Assembly (NCBI RefSeq): GCF_023101685.1 | Contig: NZ_CP082164.1 | Coordinates: forward strand, 558,001-622,000 | Reading direction: 5' to 3' | DNA length: 64,000 bases | From: Bradyrhizobium sp. 186 | Lineage (GTDB): Bacteria > Pseudomonadota > Alphaproteobacteria > Rhizobiales > Xanthobacteraceae | Part shown: positions 42,315 through 50,698 of the stretch, one piece after another | Layout of the letters: each line of letters starts with the position of its first letter | How positions within the stretch are numbered: position 1 is the stretch's first letter | The notes under the pieces: model-generated | The model's database searches: none | The model's input: the letters and a program-made list of their open reading frames with translations, nothing else | Told to the model about the DNA's origin: nothing | Translations under genes and position numbers: made by a program

Positions 42315-42710
42315 ATGACCGGCCTCGATTCCTGGTACGGCTACATGAAGTCCCAAGACCGCGCTGGAGCCCGCACGGCGCTCTGGGACCTGCTGCATCC
42401 CGACGCCGTCTTCGAAAGTCCCGTCGTGCACTCGCCGCAGCGCGGGCGCGACATCACCTTCAAATATTTGTCGAGCGCAGAGAAGGTCCTCGGCGGCCCC
42501 GGCTTCACCTATGTCGGCGAATGGACAAGCGACAACGGCGCCGTGCTCGAATTCAAGACCATGATCGACGGCATCGAGATCAACGGCGTCGACATCATCA
42601 CCTTCGACGCTGACGGCCGCATCACGCATTTCAAGGTGATGGTGCGTCCGCTCAAGGCCATCAACATGCTGCATCGCCTGATGGCGGAGCAACTCGCCGC
42701 CCAATCATGA
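42315..42710 (+). CDS. SnoaL-like / NTF2-fold protein
   Basis: A 131-residue cone-fold protein: SWYGYMKSQDRAGARTALWD at the start, LHPDAVFESPVVHSPQRGRD (loop with possible ligand residues), then strands FTYVGEWTSDNGAVLEFK and GVDIITFDADGRITHFKV. It is a small isomerase/hydrolase-type fold of unknown substrate. Divergent placement from the PadR gene makes it the likely PadR target. It is related in fold, not clearly in sequence, to the protein at 4285-4650. Confidence 0.78.
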   Translation: MTGLDSWYGYMKSQDRAGARTALWDLLHPDAVFESPVVHSPQRGRDITFKYLSSAEKVLGGPGFTYVGEWTSDNGAVLEFKTMIDGIEINGVDIITFDADGRITHFKVMVRPLKAINMLHRLMAEQLAAQS

Positions 42711-42814
42711 CGCTGCCCTGAGGTTGCAGAAGCAGCTAAGCTCGCGACACGCGCTGCGCCGCAGGGACTCTTCAGAGAATTCCACTACTTCAAGGCCCAT
42801 GCCGGGAGAACGCC

Positions 42815-44605
42815 ATGCCGATCTATAAAGCCCCCGTCGAAGACATGAACTTCCTGCTCAACGACGTCTTCCAGATCGACCGCTACGACAATCTGGCTGG
42901 GTTCAGCGACGCCTCCAGCGACGTGCGCGAGGCGGTTTTGGGCGAGGCCGCCAAGCTGGCGGAAGAGGTGCTCCAGCCGCTCAATCGTGTCGGCGATCTC
43001 GAAGGCTGCAAGCGCGCCGATGACGGCAGCGTCACCACGCCGAAGGGTTTCAAGGACGCGTTCAAGCAGGTCGCCGAGGGCGGCTGGCTCGGTCTGTCGG
43101 CGCCGACGGAGTATGGCGGCCAGGGCCTGCCGGTGACGCTGAGCCAGGCCGTCAACGAATTCCAGTGCTCGGCCAACATGGCGTTCTCGATGTATGGCGG
43201 CCTCACCATGGGCGCGACCGCGGCGCTCATCGTCCATGGCACGCCGGAGCAGAAACAGATCTACGTGCCGAAGATGGTGGCGGGCGAGTGGACCGGCACC
43301 ATGAACCTGACCGAGCCGCAGTGCGGCACCGATCTCGGCATGCTCCGCACCAAGGCGGTGCGTCAGAGCGACGGCAGCTTCAGGATCACCGGCACCAAGA
43401 TCTTCATCTCGGCAGGCGAGCATGACCTGGCTCCCAACATCATCCACCTCGTGCTTGCCCGCATCGAGGGCGCACCCGCTGGCATCAAGGGCGTGTCGCT
43501 GTTCGTGGTGCCGAAATTCCTGGTCAATGCCGACGGTTCGGTCGGCGCCCGCAACGGCGTGGTCTGCGGCTCGATCGAGCACAAGATGGGCATCCACGGC
43601 AATTCCACCTGCGTGATGAACTACGACGGCGCCACCGGTTGGCTGATCGGCGAAGAGAACAAGGGCATGCAGGGCATGTTCGTGATGATGAACGAGGCTC
43701 GCCTCGGCGTCGCCGTGCAGGGTCTCGCGCAGTCCGAAGTCGCCTATCAGAACGCGGCTGCCTATGCCCGCGAGCGCATCCAGGGCCGTTCGCTCACCGG
43801 CACCAAGGCGGCGGACAAGCCCGCCGATCCGATCATCGTGCATCCCGACGTGCGCCGCACGCTGCTCTCGATCCGCGCCTTCAACGAGGCCGCGCGCGCC
43901 TTCGTGATGTGGACCGCGCTGAAGAGCGACGTCGCCCACCGCTCCGAGGATCCCAAGGACCGCCAGGCCGCCGACGATCACATGGGCCTGATGACGCCGG
44001 TGCTGAAAGGTTTTCTCACCGAATACGGCTTTGCCAATGCGGTGCAGGCGCAGCAGATGTATGGTGGCCACGGCTACATCGCCGAGCAGGGCATGGAGCA
44101 GTTCGTGCGCGATGCCCGCATCGCCATGATTTATGAAGGCGCCAACGGCATCCAGGCCCTCGACCTCGTCGGCCGCAAGCTGCCGCGCGACGGCGGCCGC
44201 GCCATCATGGCGTTCTTCGGCGAGGTCATGGCCTTCGCCAAGGAGAACGGCGGCGACGAGGCGATGAAGCCGTTTATCACCCCGCTCTCGACCGCGCTCG
44301 GTCACCTCCAGCAGGCCACGACCTGGCTGATGCAGAACGCGATGGCGAAGCCGGACAATGCCGGCGCTGCCGCAACCGATTACCTGCATCTGTTCGGCTT
44401 CGTCGCGCTCGGCTACATGTGGGCCCGCATGGCGAAAGTGACCCAGGCCAAGATTGCCGACAGCGGGGCGACGCCCTATCTTTCGACCAAGCTCGTTACC
44501 GGCCGCTTCTTCATGGAGCGGATGCTGCCGGAGACCGCGGCCAATCTCGCGCGTATCCAGGCCGGCAGCGCCACCATCATGGAATTGCCGGCGGAAGCCT
44601 TTTAA
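42815..44605 (+). CDS. Acyl-CoA dehydrogenase, long form with C-terminal extension
   Basis: A 596-residue FAD enzyme of the long acyl-CoA dehydrogenase group (FadE/DmdC-like, about 590-600 residues). Core segments are WLGLSAPTEYGGQGLP, MNLTEPQCGTDLGMLRTKA (FAD contact), QQMYGGHGYIAEQGMEQFVRD in shorter view QMYGGHGYIAEQGM, and MIYEGANGIQALDLVGRK, which holds the catalytic Glu. It opens with MPIYKAPVEDMNFLL, typical of this group. It makes the 2-enoyl-CoA that the downstream enzymes use. It starts a three-gene beta-oxidation set. Confidence 0.94.
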   Translation: MPIYKAPVEDMNFLLNDVFQIDRYDNLAGFSDASSDVREAVLGEAAKLAEEVLQPLNRVGDLEGCKRADDGSVTTPKGFKDAFKQVAEGGWLGLSAPTEYGGQGLPVTLSQAVNEFQCSANMAFSMYGGLTMGATAALIVHGTPEQKQIYVPKMVAGEWTGTMNLTEPQCGTDLGMLRTKAVRQSDGSFRITGTKIFISAGEHDLAPNIIHLVLARIEGAPAGIKGVSLFVVPKFLVNADGSVGARNGVVCGSIEHKMGIHGNSTCVMNYDGATGWLIGEENKGMQGMFVMMNEARLGVAVQGLAQSEVAYQNAAAYARERIQGRSLTGTKAADKPADPIIVHPDVRRTLLSIRAFNEAARAFVMWTALKSDVAHRSEDPKDRQAADDHMGLMTPVLKGFLTEYGFANAVQAQQMYGGHGYIAEQGMEQFVRDARIAMIYEGANGIQALDLVGRKLPRDGGRAIMAFFGEVMAFAKENGGDEAMKPFITPLSTALGHLQQATTWLMQNAMAKPDNAGAAATDYLHLFGFVALGYMWARMAKVTQAKIADSGATPYLSTKLVTGRFFMERMLPETAANLARIQAGSATIMELPAEAF

Positions 44606-44669
44606 GGCCGCTTTTTCCGCCCGCGACCCGTCCACTATCAGATCAAGATCATCATATCAGGAGGGCGTC

Positions 44670-45878
44670 ATGCCTGAGGCATTCATCTACGATCACGTCC
44701 GCACCCCCCGCGGCCGCGGCAAGGCCGACGGCGCGCTGCACGAAGTGACCGCGCTTGCGCTTGCGACCGTGCCGCTGAAGGCGCTGAAGGACCGCAACAA
44801 CCTGCCGGAAGACACTGTCGACGACGTCGTGCTCGGCGTGGTCGATCCCGTCGGCGAGGCGGGCTCCGACATTGCGCGCTTCGCGGCGCTGAAAGCGGGT
44901 CTCGGCGAGGCCGTGCCCGGCGTGCAGATCAGCCGCTTCTGTGCATCCGGCCTCGACGCCGTGAATTTCGCTGCCGCGCAAGTGATGAGCGGCCAGCATG
45001 ACCTCGTGATCGGCGGCGGTGCGGAATCGATGAGCCGCGTCGGCATCGGCGCCTCCGGCGGCGCCTGGCCGATGGATCCCTCGATGGCGGTGCCGTCCTA
45101 CTTCATGCCGCAGGGCGTGTCGGCCGACCTGATCGCCACCAAATACGGCTTCTCCCGTGACGATGTCGACGCCTACGCGGTGCAGAGCCAGCAGCGCGCG
45201 GCCAAGGCGTGGGACGAGGGCCGCTTCAACAAGTCCGTGGTGCCGGTAAAGGACATCAACGGCCTCACCATTCTGGCCAAGGACGAGCACATGCGTCCGT
45301 CGACGACGATGCAGTCGCTGGCGCAGCTCCAGCCGGCGTTCACGATGATGGCGCAGATGGGCGGCTTCGATGGCGTCGCGGTGCAGTCGCATCCGGAGAT
45401 CGAGCGCGTCAACTACGTCCACCATGCCGGCAACTCGTCGGGCATCGTCGACGGTGCCGGCGCCGTGCTGCTCGGCAGCAAGGAGGCGGCTAGCAAGTAC
45501 GGCCTGAAGCCGCGCGCCAAGATCCGCGCGTTTGCGAACATCGGCTCGGAGCCCGCGATGATGCTGACCGGTCCGGTCGACGTCACCGAAAAGCTGTTCG
45601 CGCGCTCGGGCATGAAGAAATCCGACATCGACCTGTTCGAGCTCAACGAGGCCTTTGCCTCCGTCGTGCTGCGCTACATCCAGGCCTTCGACATCGACAA
45701 CGCCAAGATCAACGTCAATGGCGGTGCGATTGCGCTCGGCCATCCGCTCGGCGCCACCGGCGCAATGATCTTGGGCACCGTGCTCGACGAACTCGAGCGC
45801 ACCAACAAGTCCACCGCACTTGTCACGCTGTGCATCGGCGGCGGCATGGGCACCGCGACCATCATCGAGCGGGTGTAG
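44670..45878 (+). CDS. fadA: Acetyl-CoA acyltransferase (thiolase II)
   Basis: A 402-residue thiolase. The acyl-accepting cysteine is in [11 protein letters not shown] (C91); the C-terminal signatures are [19 protein letters not shown] (His) and [13 protein letters not shown] (second Cys). It cleaves 3-ketoacyl-CoA to acetyl-CoA and a shortened acyl-CoA, the last step of beta-oxidation. The ATG at 44670 has a GGAGGG site seven bases upstream; the frame upstream of it overlaps the dehydrogenase gene and is not used. Confidence 0.95.
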   Translation: MPEAFIYDHVRTPRGRGKADGALHEVTALALATVPLKALKDRNNLPEDTVDDVVLGVVDPVGEAGSDIARFAALKAGLGEAVPGVQISRFCASGLDAVNFAAAQVMSGQHDLVIGGGAESMSRVGIGASGGAWPMDPSMAVPSYFMPQGVSADLIATKYGFSRDDVDAYAVQSQQRAAKAWDEGRFNKSVVPVKDINGLTILAKDEHMRPSTTMQSLAQLQPAFTMMAQMGGFDGVAVQSHPEIERVNYVHHAGNSSGIVDGAGAVLLGSKEAASKYGLKPRAKIRAFANIGSEPAMMLTGPVDVTEKLFARSGMKKSDIDLFELNEAFASVVLRYIQAFDIDNAKINVNGGAIALGHPLGATGAMILGTVLDELERTNKSTALVTLCIGGGMGTATIIERV

Positions 45879-45890
45879 CGACGTAGCTGC

Positions 45891-45978
45891 GTAGGGTGGG
45901 CAAAGCGAAGCGTGCCCACCACCGACGTCTCAACAAATAATGGTGGGCACGGCGCAAGGGCGCCTTTGCCCACCCTAC
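45891..45978 (+). repeat. Palindromic repeat, GTAGGGTGGGCAAAGCG family
   Basis: GTAGGGTGGGCAAAGCGAAG is mirrored by GCGCCTTTGCCCACCCTAC, and CGTGCCCACC pairs with GGTGGGCACG inside. A second copy is at 52775-52868. It lies between the thiolase and hydratase/dehydrogenase genes and may affect read-through within the set. Confidence 0.92.
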
Positions 45979-46035
45979 GAGGTCACAGTCAACCGCCGCG
46001 CCGAAAGACTGGCTGCGGCACCGAGGAGCACCAAC

Positions 46036-48246
46036 ATGGCTTACAAGAACTTCAAGGTTGAGACCGACGCCGACGGCATCGCGCTCGTCACCTGGGATAT
46101 CCCGGGCCGTTCGATGAACGTGCTCGACGACACCTCGACCAGCGAGCTCGAGGTGATCGTCAAGGCGACCACGGCTGACGCCGCGGTGAAGGGCGTCGTC
46201 ATCACCTCCGCCAAGGACGCCTTCTGCGCCGGCGCCGACCTCTCGATGCTCGAGGGCATGAACCAGGCCTACGCAAAAGTCTTCAAGGAGCAGGGCGAGA
46301 CCGCGGCGAACCAGATGCTGTTCGATCGGAGCCGACGCTTCTCGCAGGTGCTGCGCTCCATCGAAACTTCAGGCAAGCCTTGGGCTGCCGCGATCAACGG
46401 CCTCGCGCTCGGTGGTGGTTTCGAGATCACGCTGTGCTGCCACTACCGTGTGGCGGCGGAGAATCCCAAGACGCGCTTCGGCCTGCCTGAGGTCAAGGTC
46501 GGCCTGTTCCCCGGCGCCGGCGGCACGCAGCGCGTGCCGCGCCTGGTGCCGCCGCAGGACGCGATGATGATCCTGCTCAAGGGCGACCCGGTCACGATCG
46601 AGAAGGCGAAGGCGCTGAATCTCATTCACGCCATCGTTCCGGCTGCCGATCTCGTCAAGGCGGCGAAGGATTGGATCAAGGGCGGCGGCAAGGCCGTCGC
46701 GCCCTGGGACGAGAAGGGTTTCAAGCTCCCCGGCGGCCCGGTCTTCTCCAAGGCCGGCATGATGATGTTCCCGGCCGGCAACGCCATCTATCGCCGCGAG
46801 ACCTACGACAACTATCCGGCCGCGCGCGCGATCATGAGCTGCGTCTATGAAGGGCTCCAGTTGCCGATCGACGCCGCGCTGCGCGTCGAATCGCGTTACT
46901 TCACCTCGGTGCTGCGCTCAAAGGAAGCGGCCGCGATGATCCGCAGCCTGTTCCTGTCGATGCAGGAGCTCAACAAGGGCGCGCGCCGTCCGAAGGACGT
47001 AGCCCCGACCAAGGTGAAGAAGATCGCCGTGATCGGCGCCGGCTTCATGGGCGCGAGCGTCGGCTACGTCTCGGCCCGCGCCGGCCTCGACGTGGTCCTG
47101 ATCGACCGTGACCAGGAGAGCGCCGACAAGGGCAAGGCGCATGCGCAGAAGGTGATCGAGGAGCAGATCAAGAAGGGCCGCGCCAAGCCCGCCGACGCCG
47201 AAGCGCTGCTCGCGCGCATCACGCCGACCGCGGACTACGCAACGCTGAAGGACGTCGATCTCGTCATCGAGGCCGTGTTCGAGGACCGCAAGGTCAAGGC
47301 GGGGACATTTGCCAAGGCGCAGGAGCATCTCAAGCCGGACGTGGTTTTCGCGTCCAACACGTCCACGCTGCCGATCACCTCGCTGGCCGAAGCGTTCAAG
47401 GACCAGGGCAAGTTCGTCGGCATCCACTTCTTCTCGCCGGTCGAGAAGATGATGTTGGTCGAGATCATCAAGGGCAAGAACACCGGCGACCTCGCGCTTG
47501 CGACCGCGCTCGACTACGTCCGGCAGATCGGCAAGACGCCGATCGTGGTCAACGACAGCCGCGGCTTCTTCGCCAACCGCTGCGTCGGCCGCTACGTTGC
47601 CGAAGGCAACGAGATGTTCTTGGAAGGCGTGCCGCCGGCGATGATCGAGAACTGCGCCAAGATGGCCGGCATGCCGGTCGGTCCGCTCTCGCTGTCCGAC
47701 GAAGTCGCGCTCGACCTCGGCCTCAAGATCATGAAGGCCACTGAAGCGGACCTCGGTCCGAACGCCATCAATCCCGATCAGAAGAAGCTGATGGTGGAGC
47801 TGGTCGAGAAGCAGGGCCGGTTGGGCCGCAAGAACAGCAAGGGCTTCTACGACTATCCGGAGAAGGGCAAGGGCCAGAAGAGTCTGTGGCCGGGCCTCTC
47901 CGCGCTGCAGCCGAAGCAGCTCGACCCCGATACGCTCGACATCGAGGAGCTGAAGCAGCGTTTCCTGGTGGTGCAGGCGGTAGAAGCCGCGCGCACGGTG
48001 GAGGACCACGTCATCACCGATCCGCGCGAGGCTGATGTCGGCTCGATCCTCGGCTTCGGCTTCGCCCCGTTCACCGGCGGCACGCTGTCCTACATCGACT
48101 TCATGGGCACGAAGAAATTCGTCGAGCTCTGCCACAAGCTCGAAGCGAAGTACGGCTCGCGCTTCACCCCGCCGAAACTTCTCGAGGAGATGGCTGCGAA
48201 GGGAGAAACCTTCTACGGCCGCTTCGCGCCGAAGAAGGCGGCCTGA
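46036..48246 (+). CDS. 3-hydroxyacyl-CoA dehydrogenase/enoyl-CoA hydratase fusion (FadB/FadJ-like)
   Basis: A 736-residue two-enzyme protein. The N-terminal crotonase half has [13 protein letters not shown] and [18 protein letters not shown] (oxyanion and Glu regions) and [19 protein letters not shown]. The dehydrogenase half starts near residue 330 with [19 protein letters not shown], then [31 protein letters not shown] (catalytic His) and a C-terminal dimer domain. It hydrates 2-enoyl-CoA and oxidises the 3-hydroxyacyl-CoA. The ATG at 46036 has a GAGGA site; the upstream frame reads through the repeat. Confidence 0.95.
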   Translation: MAYKNFKVETDADGIALVTWDIPGRSMNVLDDTSTSELEVIVKATTADAAVKGVVITSAKDAFCAGADLSMLEGMNQAYAKVFKEQGETAANQMLFDRSRRFSQVLRSIETSGKPWAAAINGLALGGGFEITLCCHYRVAAENPKTRFGLPEVKVGLFPGAGGTQRVPRLVPPQDAMMILLKGDPVTIEKAKALNLIHAIVPAADLVKAAKDWIKGGGKAVAPWDEKGFKLPGGPVFSKAGMMMFPAGNAIYRRETYDNYPAARAIMSCVYEGLQLPIDAALRVESRYFTSVLRSKEAAAMIRSLFLSMQELNKGARRPKDVAPTKVKKIAVIGAGFMGASVGYVSARAGLDVVLIDRDQESADKGKAHAQKVIEEQIKKGRAKPADAEALLARITPTADYATLKDVDLVIEAVFEDRKVKAGTFAKAQEHLKPDVVFASNTSTLPITSLAEAFKDQGKFVGIHFFSPVEKMMLVEIIKGKNTGDLALATALDYVRQIGKTPIVVNDSRGFFANRCVGRYVAEGNEMFLEGVPPAMIENCAKMAGMPVGPLSLSDEVALDLGLKIMKATEADLGPNAINPDQKKLMVELVEKQGRLGRKNSKGFYDYPEKGKGQKSLWPGLSALQPKQLDPDTLDIEELKQRFLVVQAVEAARTVEDHVITDPREADVGSILGFGFAPFTGGTLSYIDFMGTKKFVELCHKLEAKYGSRFTPPKLLEEMAAKGETFYGRFAPKKAA

Positions 48247-48255
48247 CAGGCGCTC

Positions 48256-48340
48256 GTAGCCCGGATGGAGCGAAGCGAAATCCGGGACAGGCTCGCCCGC
48301 ATGTGAAGACCCGGATTGCGCTTCGCTCCATCCGGGCTAC
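48256..48340 (+). repeat. Palindromic repeat, GTAGCCCGGATGGAGCG family
   Basis: GTAGCCCGGATGGAGCGAAG and CTTCGCTCCATCCGGGCTAC are perfect outer arms, as at 18651-18734. Confidence 0.95.
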
Positions 48341-48361
48341 GCTTCAGAGATAGTTAAACAA

Positions 48362-48390
48362 GAAAGGCCGGATCATCGATCCGGCCTTTC
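48362..48390 (+). terminator. Intrinsic terminator after the beta-oxidation genes
   Basis: GAAAGGCCGGATC at 48362-48374 pairs perfectly with GATCCGGCCTTTC at 48378-48390 around ATC. It ends the plus-strand set 115 bases after its last stop. An almost identical hairpin follows the GST gene (49308-49336). Confidence 0.85.
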
Positions 48391-48600
48391 GCATGTCCAG
48401 GCGGGCTCATCACGGTTGCGTCAGGATCCTTCCTGTTTTGTGGAACCGGCCACAGAATCTGCGTAGAGAACCTGCCATAGTCACGGTGCCAACCCGTCGC
48501 GCAATTGTCATAGAGGCGTCAAAGGGGCGCCGTTCTTTTGCTCGGCCTTGGCACTACTCTTGCTAATCAGTCGGGTCACGAACCCTCACGAATCTTGTCG

Positions 48601-48650
48601 GGACACTTGCCGATCCATCGGCAAGTTGAAGATCAAAGAAGAAAGTGTCC
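48601..48650 (+). promoter_or_regulatory. Nested hairpin directly upstream of the 70-residue membrane protein
   Basis: Outer arms GGACACT (48601-48607) and AGTGTCC (48644-48650) enclose an inner hairpin CTTGCCGAT/ATCGGCAAG (48606-48625). The likely ribosome site GAAGAAAG lies within the structure, four bases before the ATG, so folding could limit translation. No known riboswitch or ROSE pattern is recognised. Confidence 0.45.
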
Positions 48651-48653
48651 TCA

Positions 48654-48866
48654 ATGAACTCTTTGGTGCTGCGGAAGACCGCGCTCGATCGCGATCTCGC
48701 GAATTATGTTGCGTTCGCGCCTGGCGGCCGCTTGCCGCGGCAGAAGTCCGCGCGGCTGCGCCGCAAGGGGCCGGTGTTTTGGGCAGCGTTGGCGTCACTT
48801 GTGCTGGCGGCGGATTTTCTGCTCGCCAGCCTCGCCTGGCTCGCCGTCGACCTCCTCATGGGATGA
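48654..48866 (+). CDS. Small membrane protein, 70 residues
   Basis: Begins MNSLVLRKTALDRDLANYVAF, then a basic stretch (RLPRQKSARLRRKG) and one long hydrophobic helix (VFWAALASLVLAADFLLASL). Basic residues before the helix suggest a cytoplasmic N-terminus. No family is recognised. Its 3' end overlaps the convergent membrane-protein gene by about 70 bases, so one of the two may be shorter or wrong; the hairpin leader and typical composition support this one. Confidence 0.5.
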   Translation: MNSLVLRKTALDRDLANYVAFAPGGRLPRQKSARLRRKGPVFWAALASLVLAADFLLASLAWLAVDLLMG

Positions 48867-49205
48867 GATGTCCCGCGTGTGCAACAGATACGTTGCCGCG
48901 AGATAGGCGAGCTGACAGACGGCAAGACAGATGGCGATGACGGTCACGCCTGCCATCATCCCAAATTCGTAAGCGCGAAGAACAATTGCGGAAAAAATTG
49001 CAATGAGCGGGGAGATCAGGATCAGCGCCCAGATCTTGAATACGAAACCGGTCGCCGCTCCCACCAACGCACTCGCAAGCATCAGTATAAAGGCAATCGT
49101 CAACTTCAACTCCAATGAGAGCGCAGGCGCTCCGCAATCGAGCTTTGCCCGCTTCGCAGGCAGTAACAAGACAGTCTTTCTGACATTTCGCGAACCTCGG
49201 TTCAT
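48795..49205 (-). CDS. Hypothetical three-span membrane protein
   Basis: Up to 136 residues with three hydrophobic helices: LTIAFILMLASALVGAATGF, IWALILISPLIAIFSAIVL and MMAGVTVIAICLAVCQLAYL, followed by a polar tail. No domain is recognised. The first 30 residues (NRGSRNVRKTVLLL and on) look unlike the rest, so translation may start at TTG 49115 just before the first helix. It is convergent with the small gene at 48654-48866. Confidence 0.55.
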   Translation of the reverse strand: MNRGSRNVRKTVLLLPAKRAKLDCGAPALSLELKLTIAFILMLASALVGAATGFVFKIWALILISPLIAIFSAIVLRAYEFGMMAGVTVIAICLAVCQLAYLAATYLLHTRDISSHEEVDGEPGEAGEQKIRRQHK

Positions 49206-49307
49206 AACGCTCGTCAGAGGTATGGTGGTCCGGTGCTACCCTCTTTATCGATTTCGCATTTGAGCTTCAGCACCCTTCCAGCGCCGCATTTCCGATCGCC
49301 CAAACAG

Positions 49308-49336
49308 AAAAGGCCGGATCACCGATCCGGCCTTTT
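49308..49336 (-). terminator. Intrinsic terminator after the GST gene
   Basis: AAAAGGCCGGATC and GATCCGGCCTTTT form a perfect 13-bp stem around ACC. On the minus strand it lies 24 bases after the glutathione S-transferase stop and ends in a T-run from the stem itself. Confidence 0.82.
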
Positions 49337-49359
49337 GCGTGGCGATGGCGCCAGCCGCT

Positions 49360-49974
49360 TTACGCGGCCTGGGCCAGCCCTTCCTTCTTCAGCGCTTCCT
49401 GCACCATCGGCCGCGCCGCGACGCGGGCCTTGTAGGCGGTGAGGTTCGGCATCGCCGAGAGGTCGAACTTCATCCGGTCGCCCCAGGTCAACATCGTGAA
49501 GAGATAGCCGTCGGCGACCGTGAACTGCCTGCCCATGAGGTAGTCGCGGCCGGCGAGCTGGCTGTCGATGTATTTCAGCTTGCCCATGACCCGGTCCTTG
49601 AAGAACGCCTTGGCCTCATCGTTCAGTGCCGGCGCGAACAATGGGCCGAAGCTCTTGTGCACCTCCGAGGTGAGGAAGTTCAGCCACTCCAGCAGCTTGT
49701 AGCGTTCGGAGCTGTCGCGGGCCGGCGCCAGCGCCTTGGCCGAGGCCCGGTCGGCGATCATCTGGACAATGACCGGTCCTTCGGTCACGATCTCCCCGCT
49801 ATCGAGGCCCAGCGCAGGGACTTGGCCCTTGGGATTCAGCTTCAGATAATCCTCACCATTTTCGAGCTTCTTGGCCCGGAGATCGACCTTGATCAGCTCA
49901 TAGGGCAGGCCGGCTTCCAGGAGCGCGATGTGGGGGGACAGGGAGCAGGCGCCGGGCGTGTAATAGAGTTTCAT
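49360..49974 (-). CDS. gst: Glutathione S-transferase, beta-class-like
   Basis: A 204-residue GST. The thioredoxin-fold domain opens MKLYYTPGACSLSPHIALLE with the beta-class cysteine at residue 10; GQVPALGLDSGEIVTEG holds the cis-Pro and the Glu that bind glutathione. The helical C-terminal domain ends with FTVADGYLFTMLTW, the GST motif II region. It conjugates electrophiles or reduces peroxides. The ATG at 49974 has a GGAGGAAA site. It is divergent from a MarR-type gene with an inverted repeat between. Confidence 0.93.
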   Translation of the reverse strand: MKLYYTPGACSLSPHIALLEAGLPYELIKVDLRAKKLENGEDYLKLNPKGQVPALGLDSGEIVTEGPVIVQMIADRASAKALAPARDSSERYKLLEWLNFLTSEVHKSFGPLFAPALNDEAKAFFKDRVMGKLKYIDSQLAGRDYLMGRQFTVADGYLFTMLTWGDRMKFDLSAMPNLTAYKARVAARPMVQEALKKEGLAQAA

Positions 49975-50021
49975 GGAATTTCCTCCTCTTGACGCTTGGT
50001 TGGGGCGAAAGAAACGCCTAC

Positions 50022-50061
50022 ATGCGCCTGCATGCAATAGTCAAGATTGATGCAGGTGCAT
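50022..50061 (+). promoter_or_regulatory. Inverted repeat between gst and the MarR-type gene
   Basis: ATGCGCCTGCAT (50022-50033) and ATGCAGGTGCAT (50050-50061) are 11 of 12 complementary with a 16-bp centre. Its position midway between divergent start codons fits a MarR operator controlling both genes. Confidence 0.7.
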
Positions 50062-50101
50062 CGAGTGGGGTAAGAGACGGGCGACGAGTTTGAGCGGGAC
50101 C

Positions 50102-50599
50102 ATGAAACGCAAGCCATCGACCGAGGCAACCTCCGCCTGGATCCGCCTGATGCGGGTGCAGAGCCGTGTGCTCGGCTGCGTCGAGCAGGATCTGAAGAAG
50201 GCCGGCTTCCCGCCACTGGCCTGGTATGACGCGCTGCTCGAACTCTCGCGTGCGCCCTCGGGCGAGCTGCGGCCGGTGGAGCTCGAACGGCAGATGCTGA
50301 TCCCGCAATACTCCACCTCGCGGCTGATCGACCGGCTCGTCGACGAGGGGCTCGCATTGCGGCGCGAATGCAAGATCGACAAGCGCGGCCAGTTCGTCGA
50401 GATCACGGAAGCCGGCCGCGAGTTGCAGAAGCGGATGTGGGGCGCCTATTCGGCTGCGATCGAGAAATATGTCGGTTCGAAACTGTCAGATACGGATGCC
50501 GTCAAGCTCAGCGGTCTGCTCGACCGCCTCGGCTGCGCGTGCGGCGAGATGAAACTGCCGCCCGTCGTCAACGTCAACGAAAGCACGCCGTCGCGATGA
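50102..50599 (+). CDS. MarR-family transcriptional regulator
   Basis: A 165-residue winged-helix regulator. Typical segments are WIRLMRVQSRVLGCVEQDLK (helix 1), WYDALLELSRAPSGELRPVE, the recognition helix QYSTSRLIDRLVDEGLALRR and the wing CKIDKRGQFVEITEAG. A cysteine-containing C-terminus (RLGCACGEM) could sense redox or electrophiles, which would suit control of the divergent GST gene. The ATG at 50102 is chosen over the GTG at 50090 because conserved sequence begins there. Confidence 0.9.
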   Translation: MKRKPSTEATSAWIRLMRVQSRVLGCVEQDLKKAGFPPLAWYDALLELSRAPSGELRPVELERQMLIPQYSTSRLIDRLVDEGLALRRECKIDKRGQFVEITEAGRELQKRMWGAYSAAIEKYVGSKLSDTDAVKLSGLLDRLGCACGEMKLPPVVNVNESTPSR

Positions 50600-50698
50600 T
50601 CGCGCGGCAAACCAGCAGGTCCGCGCAACCGCAGGGTTCGCGGACCATCCCTGTCACCCGCGCGCATTCAATCGAAGCGCCTTTGATTAGAGTTTGAT

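Larger units (their letters stand above)
48247..48653 (+). other. Intergenic region, 407 bp: repeat, terminator and structured leader
   Basis: After the hydratase/dehydrogenase gene come a GTAGCCCGG palindrome (48256-48340), an intrinsic terminator (48362-48390), then about 210 bases ending in a nested hairpin (48601-48650) next to the small membrane protein ATG. No protein gene is supported in this stretch. Confidence 0.7.

Noticed and set aside
42785..44635. Long 616-residue open frame on the minus strand opposite the acyl-CoA dehydrogenase
   Set aside because: It is entirely antisense to a gene with clear catalytic motifs, and its translation is compositionally strange (His/Arg/Gly-rich) with no recognisable domain.
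46918..48135. 405-residue minus-strand frame opposite the hydratase/dehydrogenase gene
   Set aside because: Antisense to a fully recognised beta-oxidation enzyme, with no domain of its own.
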